Assembly: GCA_029262835.1 (NCBI GenBank)
Contig: JAJCYQ010000089.1
Span: 1 to 64,000 of the forward strand
DNA: 64,000 nt
From: Bacteroidota bacterium
GTDB lineage: Bacteria; Bacteroidota; Rhodothermia; Rhodothermales; UBA10348
Direction of reading: 5' to 3'
In this document: in pieces, positions 52,105 through 62,154 of the stretch
How the letters are laid out: each line of letters begins with the position of its first letter
Position numbering within the stretch: the first letter of the stretch is position 1
Notes under the pieces: generated by a model
Database searches by the model: none
What the model saw: only the letters and a program-made list of their open reading frames with translations
What the model was told of the DNA's origin: nothing
Program-made: the position numbers and the translations under genes

Positions 52105-54036
52105 TTATTTCGCGGGCTCCTCGTCCTCGTCATCGACCACTTCGTAGTCCACGTCCTTGACTTCGGCATCCGCTTCAGGCTCGGCAGCTGACTCGCCGTC
52201 CGCTCCGTCACCTGATGCGCCGGCGGACTCGGCCTGCTGCGCCGCGTACATTTCCTGGCTGGCATCGGCCCAGGCCGCATTGAGCTCTTCAATGGCGGGC
52301 TCAAGGCCAGCTACATCCTTGGCTTCGTGCAGCTTCTTGACCTCACTGACGGCTGCCTCAATGCGCGACTTTTTGTCAGCAGGCAGCTTTTCGCCGTACT
52401 CGGACAGGTTTTTTTCCGTCTGTAGAACGAGCGCATCGGCCGAATTCAGTTTTTCGATCTCTTCCTTGCGCTTTTTGTCCTCGTCGGCGTGCGCCTTCGC
52501 ATCGGTCCGCATCTTCTCGATTTCCTGCTCGGTGAGTCCCGAAGAGGCCTCAATGCGGATGGATTGCTCCTTGCCGCTGGCGTTGTCTTTTGCACTCACA
52601 TTCAGGATCCCGTTGGCATCGATGTCGAATGACACTTCGATCTGAGGCACACCGCGGGGAGCGGGCGGAATGCCATCCAGGTGGAAGCGCCCAATGGTAC
52701 GGTTGTCCGATGCCATGGACCGGTCTCCCTGAAGTACATGGATTTCCACGGACGGCTGGTTGTCGGCTGCCGTGGAGAAGGTCTCGCTTTTCTTGGTCGG
52801 AATAGTGGTATTGGCCGGAATGAGCACGGTCGATACGCCGCCCAGCGTCTCAATGCCCAGGTTGAGCGGGGTCACGTCGAGCAAAAGCACATCGCTCACG
52901 TCTCCCGACAGGACACCGCCCTGGATGGCGGCGCCGATGGCGACCACCTCGTCCGGGTTGACCGAGCGGTTGGGCGCTTTGCCGAAAAAGGTTTCGGCCG
53001 CCTTCTGGATGGCCGGAATACGGGTCGATCCGCCGACCAGAATGACCTGGTCCACCTTGTCTTTCGAGATACCGGCATCCTTGAGGGCCTTTTCCATCGG
53101 AGGAATGGTCCGCTTCACGAGGTCATCGACCAGGTCTTCGAACTTGGCGCGCGAGAGATCCATGGTAAGATGCTTGGGACCATCCTGCGTCGCCGTGATG
53201 AAGGGCAGGTTGACGGTCGTTGCGGATGAGCTGGAGAGTTCGATCTTGGCCTTTTCGGCGGCCTCCTTCAGTCGCTGAAGCGCCATGGCATCCGAACGTA
53301 GATCAATCCCTTCATCCTTCTTGAACTGGTCTGCGATGTAATCAATGACGCGCTGGTCGAAATCGTCACCCCCGAGGTGGGTATCGCCGTTGGTCGAGCG
53401 GACCTCGAACACGCCGTCGCCAAGCTCCAGGATGGAAATGTCGTACGTACCGCCACCCAGGTCGAAGACGGCCACGATTTCCTCGGACTCCTTCTTGTCG
53501 AGGCCGTAGGCAAGGGCTGCTGCGGTCGGCTCATTGATAATGCGGCGTACGGTCAGGCCAGCGATCTCACCGGCTTCCTTCGTAGCGGTACGCTGGGCGT
53601 CGTTGAAGTAGGCGGGCACCGTGATTACGGCCTCCGTAACCTTTTCCCCCAGATAGTCTTCGGCCGTCTGCTTCAGTTTCTGCAGGACCATGGCTGAGAT
53701 CTCCTGCGGCGTGTAGACGCGGTCGTCGATCTTGACGCGGGCTGTGTGGTTGTCGCCCTCGACCACGTCGTAGGGGACGGTTTTCAGTTCGCTCGTGACC
53801 TCACCATGCTTGCGTCCCATGAACCGCTTGATCGAAAAGATCGTGTGGTTCGGATTGGTAATGGCCTGCCGCTTGGCAGGGGCGCCGACGAGGCGTTCGC
53901 CATCCTTCTTGAACGCTACAATGGACGGCGTCGTGCGTGCGCCCTCGGCGTTCGTGATTACAACGGGCTCTCCACCCTCCATGACGGAGACAACGGAGTT
54001 CGTGGTGCCCAGGTCAATGCCAATGATTTTACCCAT
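52105..54036 (-). CDS. dnaK: Molecular chaperone DnaK
   Basis: A 643-aa Hsp70. It has the usual N-terminal [50 protein letters not shown] and [13 protein letters not shown], followed by the substrate domain ([17 protein letters not shown]) and the acidic C-terminus ([16 protein letters not shown]). It folds and refolds proteins with DnaJ and GrpE, which are not in this window. No CIRCE element is seen in the 154 bp upstream, so HrcA control by a typical site is unlikely here. Confidence 0.97.
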   Translation of the reverse strand: MGKIIGIDLGTTNSVVSVMEGGEPVVITNAEGARTTPSIVAFKKDGERLVGAPAKRQAITNPNHTIFSIKRFMGRKHGEVTSELKTVPYDVVEGDNHTARVKIDDRVYTPQEISAMVLQKLKQTAEDYLGEKVTEAVITVPAYFNDAQRTATKEAGEIAGLTVRRIINEPTAAALAYGLDKKESEEIVAVFDLGGGTYDISILELGDGVFEVRSTNGDTHLGGDDFDQRVIDYIADQFKKDEGIDLRSDAMALQRLKEAAEKAKIELSSSSATTVNLPFITATQDGPKHLTMDLSRAKFEDLVDDLVKRTIPPMEKALKDAGISKDKVDQVILVGGSTRIPAIQKAAETFFGKAPNRSVNPDEVVAIGAAIQGGVLSGDVSDVLLLDVTPLNLGIETLGGVSTVLIPANTTIPTKKSETFSTAADNQPSVEIHVLQGDRSMASDNRTIGRFHLDGIPPAPRGVPQIEVSFDIDANGILNVSAKDNASGKEQSIRIEASSGLTEQEIEKMRTDAKAHADEDKKRKEEIEKLNSADALVLQTEKNLSEYGEKLPADKKSRIEAAVSEVKKLHEAKDVAGLEPAIEELNAAWADASQEMYAAQQAESAGASGDGADGESAAEPEADAEVKDVDYEVVDDEDEEPAK

Positions 54037-54135
54037 GATGCTTCAATTCGGTGTTCGGTCAGAGTGTCAGTGGCAACATGCTACAAGAACAATGCCGTTT
54101 TGAAAATGCCGACATATTGTCAGGGCGGATTTCGA

Positions 54136-54164
54136 CTGACTTCCAGTCGCGTCACTGGTATATT
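54136..54164 (+). promoter_or_regulatory. Promoter of the pgsA-pyrE-cinA unit
   Basis: A -35-like ctgact (54136-54141), a 17-bp spacer and a -10 tatatt (54159-54164). It ends 26 bp before the pgsA ATG at 54191. Confidence 0.55.
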
Positions 54165-54190
54165 GATCCGACGCCCCAACAACCAGCCGC

Positions 54191-54751
54191 ATGAAGCACG
54201 TTCCCAATGCGTTGACCGTGGTACGTATCCTGGTCACGCCGGTCCTGCTCTATTTACTGTACATCGGAGGCGCTTCGGGTCATGCCTGGGCGCTGGTGCT
54301 CTTCGTAGCGGCTTCGCTCTCGGACTGGCTCGACGGAAAATTGGCCAGGCTCTTCTCTGTCCGGTCGCGTCTTGGCCAGTTCCTGGACCCCGTGGCCGAC
54401 AAGGTGCTTGTACTGGGCACGTTTGGTATGCTGTCCTGGCTCTACCCGGGCATTGTACCGCTCTGGGCTGTTCTGCTGATTGCTTTTCGGGATGCGGCCG
54501 TGACGCTGCTTCGAGGCGTGTACGAACGAAAAGGAAAAAGCCTGGCCACGAGCCGATCGGCCAAGTGGAAGACGGCGGCACAACTCACGTTCCTGATTGG
54601 TTTCCTGGTGCTCCTCACAGCTGAACACATCCCGGGGGCCGTCGGACAGGGGGCTGGACTTGTGCTGGGGAGTGCTGCCCTTGTCTATGCGCTTGTCGGC
54701 GTGGTGCTTGTGACGCTTTACACCGGATATCTCTATTTCAGACCCTCATGA
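54191..54751 (+). CDS. pgsA: CDP-diacylglycerol-glycerol-3-phosphate phosphatidyltransferase
   Basis: A 186-aa inner-membrane enzyme of phosphatidylglycerol synthesis. The CDP-alcohol phosphotransferase motif D-X2-D-G-X2-A-R-X8-G-X3-D-X3-D is intact, with Asp45, Asp48, Gly49, Ala52, Arg53, Gly62, Asp66 and Asp70. It starts MKHVPNALTVVRI as usual for the family and has about five hydrophobic segments. The stop overlaps the start of pyrE by ATGA. Confidence 0.93.
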   Translation: MKHVPNALTVVRILVTPVLLYLLYIGGASGHAWALVLFVAASLSDWLDGKLARLFSVRSRLGQFLDPVADKVLVLGTFGMLSWLYPGIVPLWAVLLIAFRDAAVTLLRGVYERKGKSLATSRSAKWKTAAQLTFLIGFLVLLTAEHIPGAVGQGAGLVLGSAALVYALVGVVLVTLYTGYLYFRPS

Positions 54752-55425
54752 ATCCTGGAACTGGAACACGCGCTCGGGAGGACGTGGCGCGCTGGTTGGC
54801 CACTGAACTCCTTCGTATCGGTGCTGTCGTGCTGCGGCCCGAAGAGCCTTTCACCTGGGCGTCCGGTCGGCGGGCACCTGTGTACTGTGATAACCGCCTG
54901 ACGCTCGGCTATCCGGCGCTTCGCCGCGCCATCTGCGGTGCATTTGCCGACCAGATCGATGAGAATGGTTGGGAAGTCGATGCCGTAGTGGGCACGGCAA
55001 CGGCCGGCATTGCGCACGCGGCCTGGCTGGCAGATCGCCTGGATCTGCCCATGGCCTACGTCCGTTCCGCAGCCAAAGGGCACGGGCGGCAGAACCGGGT
55101 CGAGGGCAGGCTCCCCGAGCGCGCCCGTGTTGTCGTGATCGAGGATCTCGTATCGACCGGTATGTCATCGACGGCCGTGCTGCCGCCGCTCCTGGAGGCG
55201 GGCTGCACGGTGCACAGCATTATGGCCATTTTCACCTATGGGCTGGCGGCGGCGGAAAAGGCGTTTCGGGCCGCTGGCGTTCCGCTCGTGACCCTGTCCT
55301 CCTTTCCTGTTCTTATTGATGCGGCGCGCGATGGGTCCCTGCTGGCGGCCAGCGACGTGGCTTCACTCGAAGCGTGGTACCGCGACCCGTCGGCATGGTC
55401 CGTGGCGCATGGGGGGCAGGCCTGA
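54748..55425 (+). CDS. pyrE: Orotate phosphoribosyltransferase
   Basis: A 225-aa enzyme that joins orotate and PRPP in pyrimidine synthesis. It has FTWASGRRAPVYCDNR (substrate loop), VVGTATAGIAHAAWLA, PMAYVRSAAKGHGRQNRVEG (flexible catalytic loop with Lys) and the PRPP-binding VVVIEDLVSTGMSS. It overlaps pgsA by 4 bp and sits one base before the cinA start, in a tight three-gene unit. Confidence 0.95.
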   Translation: MNPGTGTRAREDVARWLATELLRIGAVVLRPEEPFTWASGRRAPVYCDNRLTLGYPALRRAICGAFADQIDENGWEVDAVVGTATAGIAHAAWLADRLDLPMAYVRSAAKGHGRQNRVEGRLPERARVVVIEDLVSTGMSSTAVLPPLLEAGCTVHSIMAIFTYGLAAAEKAFRAAGVPLVTLSSFPVLIDAARDGSLLAASDVASLEAWYRDPSAWSVAHGGQA

Positions 55426-55426
55426 C

Positions 55427-56680
55427 ATGACAGCTACCATCATTACAATTGGCGACGAACTGCTGATTGGGCAGATCGTGAATACCAATGCGGCCTGGAT
55501 CGGTGAGCAGCTTACACTCGGCGGCGTGGAGGTCATCCGCTCGGTCACCGTCGGCGATTCCCGCAAAATCATCCAGGATGAACTCGGCCGGGCGCTCGAA
55601 AAGGGCCGGATTGTAATCCTGACCGGAGGACTCGGCCCGACGCACGACGATGTCACGAAGCACGCCGTTGCCGAATTTTTCGGCGATCGTCTGACGCTGC
55701 GCCAGGAGGTACTGGATGCCGTCGAAGCCCGCTTCGCGTCGCGTGGCATTCCTGTGCTCGACGTGAACCGCGACCAGGCCATCGCTCCCGAGTCTTTCCA
55801 GGCCATTGTGAACACGGCCGGTACGGCTCCTGCGCTGCTTCGGCGGACGAAAACGCCCAAAGGGGAAGGACTTGTGGCGCTGTTGCCGGGCGTGCCGCAC
55901 GAAATGCAGCATTTCATGGAAGATGCGGTGCTTCCGGAAATCGAAACGCTCGGCGAACATGGGGCCATTGCCCACCGGACACTGCTTACGGCAGGACTTG
56001 GGGAATCGCTGGTCCATGAGCGGCTCCATGGTATCGATGAGTTGCTGACGGACGGCGTATCGCTGGCCTACCTGCCGAACCTCCACGGTGTGCGCGTGCG
56101 TATTACCGTGCGGGCGGCGACGCCGCGAGAGGCATCGGCGCGGCGCGATGAACTGAGTGACTGGATTCTGGACCGGCTCGGCGTGCTCGTGTACGGAGAG
56201 GGCGAAGATACCCTCGAGGCATCGCTTGGACGCGCGCTTATCCGGCACGGATACGCCATTGCTGTTGCCGAAAGCTGTACGGGCGGTCTCATTGCCCACA
56301 GACTCACGAATGTGCCGGGCGCATCGGCCTATATGGTCGGCGGCATTGTTTCGTACGGAAACTCGGTCAAATCAGGCCTTCTGGGGGTCGATGCGGACGT
56401 CCTGGTCACCCACGGCGCCGTGAGTGAGCAGGTAGCGCGCTCCATGGCGGAAGGCGTGCGGCAGGCTCTCGGCGCGGATGTCGCCATCAGCACGACCGGC
56501 ATCATGGGGCCCGGTGGCGGCTCGGCGGACAAACCTGTCGGCACAGTGTGGGTGGGACTGGCGCTACCGGGCCGGACGGAGGCCCGACTGTTGCGCCTTG
56601 GAACGAGTCGGCTGCGAAACAAGGAGCGCGCGGCAGCGCGGGCCATCAACGAACTCCGTATCCTGTTGAAAGAAAGTTGA
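55427..56680 (+). CDS. cinA: CinA family nicotinamide-nucleotide amidohydrolase
   Basis: A 417-aa protein. The N-terminal MoCF/COG1058 domain starts TATIITIGDELLIGQIVNTNAAWIGEQL and has ILTGGLGPTHDDVTKHAVAEFF and LLPGVPHEMQHFM. The C-terminal CinA amidase domain has VAESCTGGLIAHRLTNVPGASAYMVGGIVSYGNSVKSGLLGV and GIMGPGGGSADKPVGTVWVG. It hydrolyses NMN in pyridine nucleotide salvage. The ATG at 55427 follows the pyrE stop directly. In many bacteria cinA lies just before recA, as here. Confidence 0.95.
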   Translation: MTATIITIGDELLIGQIVNTNAAWIGEQLTLGGVEVIRSVTVGDSRKIIQDELGRALEKGRIVILTGGLGPTHDDVTKHAVAEFFGDRLTLRQEVLDAVEARFASRGIPVLDVNRDQAIAPESFQAIVNTAGTAPALLRRTKTPKGEGLVALLPGVPHEMQHFMEDAVLPEIETLGEHGAIAHRTLLTAGLGESLVHERLHGIDELLTDGVSLAYLPNLHGVRVRITVRAATPREASARRDELSDWILDRLGVLVYGEGEDTLEASLGRALIRHGYAIAVAESCTGGLIAHRLTNVPGASAYMVGGIVSYGNSVKSGLLGVDADVLVTHGAVSEQVARSMAEGVRQALGADVAISTTGIMGPGGGSADKPVGTVWVGLALPGRTEARLLRLGTSRLRNKERAAARAINELRILLKES

Positions 56681-56826
56681 CGACGGAGCCTGGACGTGGG
56701 GGGTTATGTTCGGTTGGAAATTGTGTCAAGAAGCGTGTTGAAGAGACATGACAGTACGTTGTCACAGGCAGGCCCTATCATGTGTGTGTCATGTGTGCGT
56801 ATATTGGGTCCAGACACGGCCCCACA

Positions 56827-56882
56827 GTGTCACGAAGACAACGTCACGTAGACCGTGTCACGCAGACAGTGCCACGAAGACA
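56827..56882. repeat. 14-bp tandem repeat, 4 units, upstream of recA
   Basis: Four contiguous units of consensus gtgtcacgNagaca (56827-56840, 56841-56854, 56855-56868, 56869-56882). The most diverged unit is the second (acgtcacgtagacc). It ends 34 bp before the recA ATG. A tatatt (56800-56805) just upstream could be a -10 box, which would place the repeats in the recA 5' leader. Confidence 0.8.
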
Positions 56883-56916
56883 GCTCCCCGAAACCGGAAA
56901 CAGAAACCTGGAAATC

Positions 56917-57960
56917 ATGAGTACGCAGGAAACAGCCAAACAGCGCGCCTTGGATCTGGCGCTCAAGCAAATCGAGAAGACGTATGGAAAAGGCGCCATC
57001 ATGCGCCTCGGCGACACGCCGGATGTCCGGATCGGTGCCATTTCCACGGGGTCGCTCGCACTCGATGCGGCGCTCGGAGTCGGTGGCGTGCCGCGTGGCC
57101 GCGTTATCGAGATCTATGGGCCGGAGTCGTCCGGTAAAACCACACTGGCGACGCATATCATTGCTGAGGCCCAGAAACTGGGCGGATCCTGTGCCTTTAT
57201 TGACGCCGAACACGCGTTCGATGCTACATACGCCGAAAAGTTGGGTGTGGACATCGACACCATGCTCGTTTCGCAGCCCGATACCGGCGAGGATGCCCTA
57301 AACATCTGTGACACGCTTGTTCGCAGTGGTGCGCTCGACGTGATTGTGATTGACTCCGTGGCGGCGCTCGTTCCCCGCGCCGAAATAGAAGGCGACATGG
57401 GAGACAGCCATGTCGGGCTCCAGGCACGCCTCATGAGCCAGGCCCTCCGGAAACTGACGGGTACCCTTAACCGGACGAAGACGGCTCTTATCTTCATCAA
57501 CCAGATCCGGGAAAAAATCGGCGTCATGTTCGGCAACCCGGAAACCACCTCCGGTGGTCGGGCCCTCAAGTTCTACGCTTCGGTTCGCATGGACATCCGG
57601 CGCATTGGAGCGGTCAAGGACGGAGCGGATGTCACAGGAAACCGGACGCGCGTGAAGATTGTCAAAAACAAGGTGGCGCCTCCGTTCAAACAGGCAGAGT
57701 TCGACATCATCTATGGCGAGGGGATTTCGTCTCGGGGTGAACTCATTGACCTTGGGGTGGATAACGACATCGTGACGAAATCCGGTTCGTGGTATTCCTA
57801 TGGTGACATCAAGATCGGGCAGGGTCGTGACGCGGCCAAGCAGTGGCTCACCGACAACCCAACGCTCCATGACGAAATTGCAGGACGCGTGCGGGAGGCC
57901 ATTGGTATGGTCACGTTCTCGGCCACGAACGGTGTCGAAGAAGTCGAAGAAGCGGGGTAA
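56917..57960 (+). CDS. recA: Recombinase RecA
   Basis: A 347-aa recombinase. It has [42 protein letters not shown] (Walker A at 68-75), [75 protein letters not shown] and the C-terminal acidic tail. It drives strand exchange and SOS induction. The ATG at 56917 is the standard start ([16 protein letters not shown]). A 236-bp leader region with four 14-bp repeats separates it from cinA. The 3' end overlaps the PAP2 gene by 29 bp. Confidence 0.97.
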   Translation: MSTQETAKQRALDLALKQIEKTYGKGAIMRLGDTPDVRIGAISTGSLALDAALGVGGVPRGRVIEIYGPESSGKTTLATHIIAEAQKLGGSCAFIDAEHAFDATYAEKLGVDIDTMLVSQPDTGEDALNICDTLVRSGALDVIVIDSVAALVPRAEIEGDMGDSHVGLQARLMSQALRKLTGTLNRTKTALIFINQIREKIGVMFGNPETTSGGRALKFYASVRMDIRRIGAVKDGADVTGNRTRVKIVKNKVAPPFKQAEFDIIYGEGISSRGELIDLGVDNDIVTKSGSWYSYGDIKIGQGRDAAKQWLTDNPTLHDEIAGRVREAIGMVTFSATNGVEEVEEAG

Positions 57961-58627
57961 CCGCGCGCCGGATTGGCGCCAGGTCAGCCGGCTACTGATA
58001 TTCGCGGTTCTCGGCGGCCTGTTTGGCGTGGGCCTCGGCGGCCTGGTACCGTCCATCGTTGCAGCACAGGTCCAGGACCACACGGCCCCAAACCGCGATG
58101 TCCGCTGGCTCATGCGGCTGCACGACGCCGACTCGCCGTGGGTTGCGCGGCCGCTCCATGTGGCGCACCGCTCGGCCTGGCCTGCGTTTGCACTCTCGAC
58201 GCCCGCGGCTTTCGTAGCCGCCGAACTGGGGACCACGTGGTCGTCGACCGACGCGCTCGCGCTCGGCGCTTCGGCGACGGTGGCGGCAGGCGGGGCCATC
58301 GCGCTCAAGCGCATCTTCAGGCGGGATCGGCCGTACGTGAGCCATGCATTCGTTGATCCGTATCACAGGCGGGCTGAGGGGTACCCGGGTCCCCGGTTCC
58401 TGTCCGATTCCGCCTCCATGCCTTCCGGCCATGCCGCACTCGCCGCTTCCATCGCCGTGTCTTCCATGTGGTCTCAGCACAGTCCACAGTACGTCGCCAT
58501 CGGTTCGGTATGGGCCGCGTCGGTTGCGGCGTCGCGGGTCTGGTTGGGGGTACACTATCCGTCGGATGTTCTCGCGGGCACGATTCTCGGGGCCTCCGTG
58601 GCAACCGCCGTCCATTTTTTACGATAA
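57932..58627 (+). CDS. PAP2-superfamily membrane phosphatase
   Basis: A 231-aa protein from the GTG at 57932 ([15 protein letters not shown]); there is no ATG before the conserved part. The acid-phosphatase motifs are [18 protein letters not shown] and [15 protein letters not shown]. It has a membrane segment near the N-terminus ([26 protein letters not shown]). It may dephosphorylate lipid phosphates such as undecaprenyl pyrophosphate or phosphatidylglycerophosphate. The latter would complement PgsA nearby, but this is inference. The start overlaps recA by 29 bp in another frame. Confidence 0.85.
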   Translation: MSKKSKKRGNRAPDWRQVSRLLIFAVLGGLFGVGLGGLVPSIVAAQVQDHTAPNRDVRWLMRLHDADSPWVARPLHVAHRSAWPAFALSTPAAFVAAELGTTWSSTDALALGASATVAAGGAIALKRIFRRDRPYVSHAFVDPYHRRAEGYPGPRFLSDSASMPSGHAALAASIAVSSMWSQHSPQYVAIGSVWAASVAASRVWLGVHYPSDVLAGTILGASVATAVHFLR

Positions 58628-58661
58628 CGTGCTGTCACGGGCAGGACGAATACCGGGGCGA

Positions 58662-61169
58662 ATGCGGGCGCCCGCGCTGAGGCGCGTAGCTTCGGGGCGC
58701 GTGGTTTCGTGCCCTGCGGCGGTCGCGATGGCCTTTCTGCTGCTAATGGCCGGCTGGGTGGCTCCGGTGTGGGCGCAGGAGAGCGGGCGTGAGCCGCACC
58801 AGGTCATTATTCTCGAGGGACACGTACGGGACAACGTGACCGGAGAGGCGCTTCCAGGCGCGACGGTCCAGGTCGAGGGGACCTACACAGGAACAGTGAC
58901 CAACCGGGACGGCGCGTTCGCCCTGGCCACGAAGTCGCTTCCCGTGATACTTGAAATACGCTTCATTGGATATGTGACGGAGCGCGTGGAAGTCGCGCCA
59001 GCCGCGGCCGAGCGGCTGGAAGTCCGGCTTCGCCCCACGTCTGTTGTAATGCCCGAACTTGTCGTGTCCGCCGAAGACCCCGCCATCGGAATCATGCGCA
59101 AGGTAATCCGCCGCAAGGCCGAGCAGAAGGAGTTACTGGAGAGTTACGCGGTCGACGCCTACAACCGGTTCCGGATCGAGAACGACACGGGGATCGTGTC
59201 CATCTGGGAGAGCTTTACGAAAGCGTGGTGGCACAGGGAGAAAGGCATCAGGGAGGTATCCCTCTGGCAGGAGCAGACGCGGAATGCCCTCCTGGACGAT
59301 GCCCTGCCGGCGGCTATCTTTGTCGTCAATCTGTCCGACGATGACATAGACGTTGCCGGGCACCGGCTCATGGGGGTCACGCATCCTCGGGCGGTGTCCA
59401 TGTACGATTTCCGGCTCGATACGCTGCGCGCCATCGACGACCAGCTGGTTTACGATATCAGGGTGGCACCCCGTTCCGATCGGGGCTCCGGGTTTGTGGG
59501 GAAGATTTCGATTCTCGATGAGGAGTGGGTCATGATCCGGGCCGAACTCAGCCCGGGTGAGTCGTTTCTTTTTCCGCCTCCGATCAAGCAGATAGATGTC
59601 ACCTACGAGCAGCAGTTTTCCAGATTTTCAGGAGATTACTGGCTACCGGCGTATCTGGCCTCGGATGTCGATGTCAAGATCGAGCTCGGCATCATGCTGT
59701 CCTTTCCGGAAATACGGGTCCGGCAGTTCTCGCGCCTGTCGGACTTCCGGATCAATGTCCCCGTGCCCGATTCGCTGTACAGTTCCGAGGATCTGATCGT
59801 TGTTGACACCGCGCGGGTGGAGAGCGTGCGTCCGGCGGCTCTCGTGGCCATTCCGCTCACGCCCGGCGAAGAGCGGGCCTACGCAACGCTGGACTCTACC
59901 GTCACCATGGAAGATGCGTTTGCCCCGGGAGGGCTTCTCGGCCGATTGAGCCGATTGGGTGGCGATGGCGGCGGCGCGGGGCGTGACGATGCGGGCAGCC
60001 GGCGGCTCAGCGAGGGGGGCGTACTCTCGGCCGCGAGCGTGCGCCCGGCCATGTGGTACAACCGTGTCGAGGGCCTGCATTCCGGCGCCGAGGTGGTGCT
60101 GAGCCTGCCGCGGACTGTCCGCCTTGCGGCCCAGGCGGGCTATAATGGCGCCTCTAGGGACTGGACACGCGGCGCATGGATAGAAGCCGGAAGAAAGGTT
60201 GTATGGCACGCCGCGGTCTTTGACGACGTGGACATGCGCATCCAGAGCCGACTCAAGAGCCGCGTCCTGAACAGCCTCACGGTGCTGGCAGGCGAGCCGG
60301 ACTACTTTGACTACGTGTCGCGGCGTGGCGTGGAGGCCGGCTTCCGTGCCGCCAATTTCCGGGCCGACAAGCTCCGTGATTGGTGGGTAGAGGCCGGTGT
60401 GAATCATACCGATTACGCTTCCGAGCCCGTTCGTGTTACCGACACGTTCCTGGGCACCGACGTAGAACAGGTGCAGAATGCTGCCATTCAGCCGGGTACA
60501 CTTACGCGGGCCCGTGTCAGTGCAGGACGTAACCTGGAATTCATTCCCTTCGGACTGGGCGCGAGTCGACGGGTGGAATTCGACCTGGAGGTCGGGCTGG
60601 GAGGGTCCATGCCCGGCAGCGGGTCGTATGTGCGGGCGGAAACCGAGATGTACTGGCGCTTTGCGACGTTCAACAGGCGGCGCCTGCTGCCGCAGGCACT
60701 CGACGTGCGGCTGCTTGCAGGCGTCATGTCAAGCACGACGCCCCTCGTGCGGCACGGTCTGATTGACGGCTCATCGCGTTTCACGGAGTTCGGGGCGCTG
60801 CGGACGCGGGAGGACAGGCCGTATGAGGGGACCCGTTATGGGCTCCTGGCGTGGGAGCACACCCTGCGGACCATTCCTTTTGAAATGCTGGGTTGGGGCT
60901 GGGCGGTAGAGCGCAACTGGAACGTCGTTGTGCACGGCGCGCACGGCGCATCGTGGGCGCCACGCGCGGCGGGCCGTTCTGGCCAGGTGTTGGCCGGGAC
61001 GACGGTCCCGTCTGGCGTGCACGCATTGGATACGCATACTCCCGGCTACGGGCATCACGAAATAGGCGCATCGCTCTCAGGCATTCTTACGCTCTTTCGG
61101 CTCGATGCGGCCTGGCGACTCGACGAGCAGGCGTTTCGGCTTGGTGCGTCGATTTCTCGCATTTTTTGA
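58662..61169 (+). CDS. DUF5686 outer-membrane protein with carboxypeptidase-regulatory-like domain
   Basis: An 835-aa protein. The start at 58662 (MRAPALRRVASGRVV) gives a leader with the hydrophobic stretch AFLLLMAGWVAPVWAQ; an in-frame GTG at 58629 is an alternative. The domain after the leader is a carboxypeptidase-regulatory-like fold (LEGHVRDNVTGEALPGATV, NRDGAFAL, IRFIGYVTERVEV). DUF5686 follows (AIGIMRKVIRRKAEQKELLESYAVDAYNRF, FPPPIKQIDVTYEQQFSRFSGDYWLP). A barrel region ends in AFRLGASISRIF, with terminal Phe. The function is unknown. Confidence 0.88.
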   Translation: MRAPALRRVASGRVVSCPAAVAMAFLLLMAGWVAPVWAQESGREPHQVIILEGHVRDNVTGEALPGATVQVEGTYTGTVTNRDGAFALATKSLPVILEIRFIGYVTERVEVAPAAAERLEVRLRPTSVVMPELVVSAEDPAIGIMRKVIRRKAEQKELLESYAVDAYNRFRIENDTGIVSIWESFTKAWWHREKGIREVSLWQEQTRNALLDDALPAAIFVVNLSDDDIDVAGHRLMGVTHPRAVSMYDFRLDTLRAIDDQLVYDIRVAPRSDRGSGFVGKISILDEEWVMIRAELSPGESFLFPPPIKQIDVTYEQQFSRFSGDYWLPAYLASDVDVKIELGIMLSFPEIRVRQFSRLSDFRINVPVPDSLYSSEDLIVVDTARVESVRPAALVAIPLTPGEERAYATLDSTVTMEDAFAPGGLLGRLSRLGGDGGGAGRDDAGSRRLSEGGVLSAASVRPAMWYNRVEGLHSGAEVVLSLPRTVRLAAQAGYNGASRDWTRGAWIEAGRKVVWHAAVFDDVDMRIQSRLKSRVLNSLTVLAGEPDYFDYVSRRGVEAGFRAANFRADKLRDWWVEAGVNHTDYASEPVRVTDTFLGTDVEQVQNAAIQPGTLTRARVSAGRNLEFIPFGLGASRRVEFDLEVGLGGSMPGSGSYVRAETEMYWRFATFNRRRLLPQALDVRLLAGVMSSTTPLVRHGLIDGSSRFTEFGALRTREDRPYEGTRYGLLAWEHTLRTIPFEMLGWGWAVERNWNVVVHGAHGASWAPRAAGRSGQVLAGTTVPSGVHALDTHTPGYGHHEIGASLSGILTLFRLDAAWRLDEQAFRLGASISRIF

Positions 61170-61202
61170 GGTCAGGGCGCTTCTGGGTTGTCTTAACACG
61201 CC

Positions 61203-62084
61203 CTACTCTTCCTGCGCAATCCATCCGCTCCACGACGGGGCGAAGAGGCGGGGTTCGGCGAGCCCGGCTGCCGCCGCGGCGAGGATCAGGTGGCATGCCG
61301 TGACGCCCGATCCGCAGTACACCACGCTGTCATCGGCGGCGGCTACATCGCGCCAGGCGCGCGCCAGTTCGCCGGCGGGCAGAAGGTGGCCGTCCGGCGT
61401 GAGCAGCGACTTGAATGGCAGATTCCTGGCGCCGGGTATGTGTCCAGCCACAGGGTCAATGGGTTCTTCGATGCCGGCATAGCGACGGGCATCTCGAGCA
61501 TCGACCAGGAGTCCGCGGGCAGCGGCCTCGAGGACATCCCGGCGCCCGGCGACGGGCCACGGCCGGCAGGCGGGCCAGGGTTTTGGCGAAGACGGGGCTT
61601 CGGATGTGCTCCGAGCTGCGTGTGCGGTGTGCGTATCGGGCGATTCACCCGCCTCGAGCACACCACCAGCCGCGCGCCATGCCGAAAGCCCGCCGTCCAG
61701 GATGCGCACGCTTCGGGCGCCCTGGGTGCGGAGCATCCACCATAGGCGGGCCGCGATCGCACCGCCTGCGTCGTCGTAAATGACGAACTGCGATGTGGGC
61801 CCTGTGCCATGGCCTGCCAACCAGGCGCAGAACCGCTCGGGGTCCGGTAGGGGGTGGCGGCCCTCCGTAGCGGGCAACGAGAGGTCCGAGAGGTCACGGT
61901 TCAGGTCGGCGTACCGCGCGCCCGGAACGTGGCCGTCGAGGTACGCCTGCTCGCCGGCGCGGACGTCGGCCAGACTGAAACGGGCATCAAAAATAACGAG
62001 GTCTGGAGTGCGCTGCCAGGTAAGTTGCAGCAGTTCGGTGGCGGTGATGAGCGGTGATGGATTCGGCATGAACGGAGTGGGCAT
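61203..62084 (-). CDS. Rhodanese-type sulfurtransferase
   Basis: A 293-aa protein (start at 62084, or at 62069 with 288 aa). Two rhodanese domains are seen: LVIFDARFSLADVRAGEQAYLDGHVPGARYADLNRDLSD and VLEAAARGLLVDARDARRYAG...VAGHIPGARNLPFKSLL. The second has the active-site loop VVYCGSGVTACHLILAAA, where CGSGVTA is typical of 3-mercaptopyruvate sulfurtransferases. The linker has a Trp/Pro-rich stretch (KPWPACRPWPVAG). It is divergent from mutS and likely cytoplasmic. Confidence 0.92.
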   Translation of the reverse strand: MPTPFMPNPSPLITATELLQLTWQRTPDLVIFDARFSLADVRAGEQAYLDGHVPGARYADLNRDLSDLSLPATEGRHPLPDPERFCAWLAGHGTGPTSQFVIYDDAGGAIAARLWWMLRTQGARSVRILDGGLSAWRAAGGVLEAGESPDTHTAHAARSTSEAPSSPKPWPACRPWPVAGRRDVLEAAARGLLVDARDARRYAGIEEPIDPVAGHIPGARNLPFKSLLTPDGHLLPAGELARAWRDVAAADDSVVYCGSGVTACHLILAAAAAGLAEPRLFAPSWSGWIAQEE

Positions 62085-62154
62085 CTGAGGCGGCAAGTGA
62101 GAACAGCGTAACGTACTTTGCGCACGTACACAACACAAGTCATGTGCCCAATCC

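Noticed and set aside
54037-54190. CIRCE/HrcA operator upstream of dnaK
   Set aside because: No TTAGCACTC-N9-GAGTGCTAA or close variant is seen.
56827-56882. Possible CRISPR array upstream of recA
   Set aside because: The 14-bp units are contiguous with no spacers and there is no cas gene; it is a simple tandem repeat.
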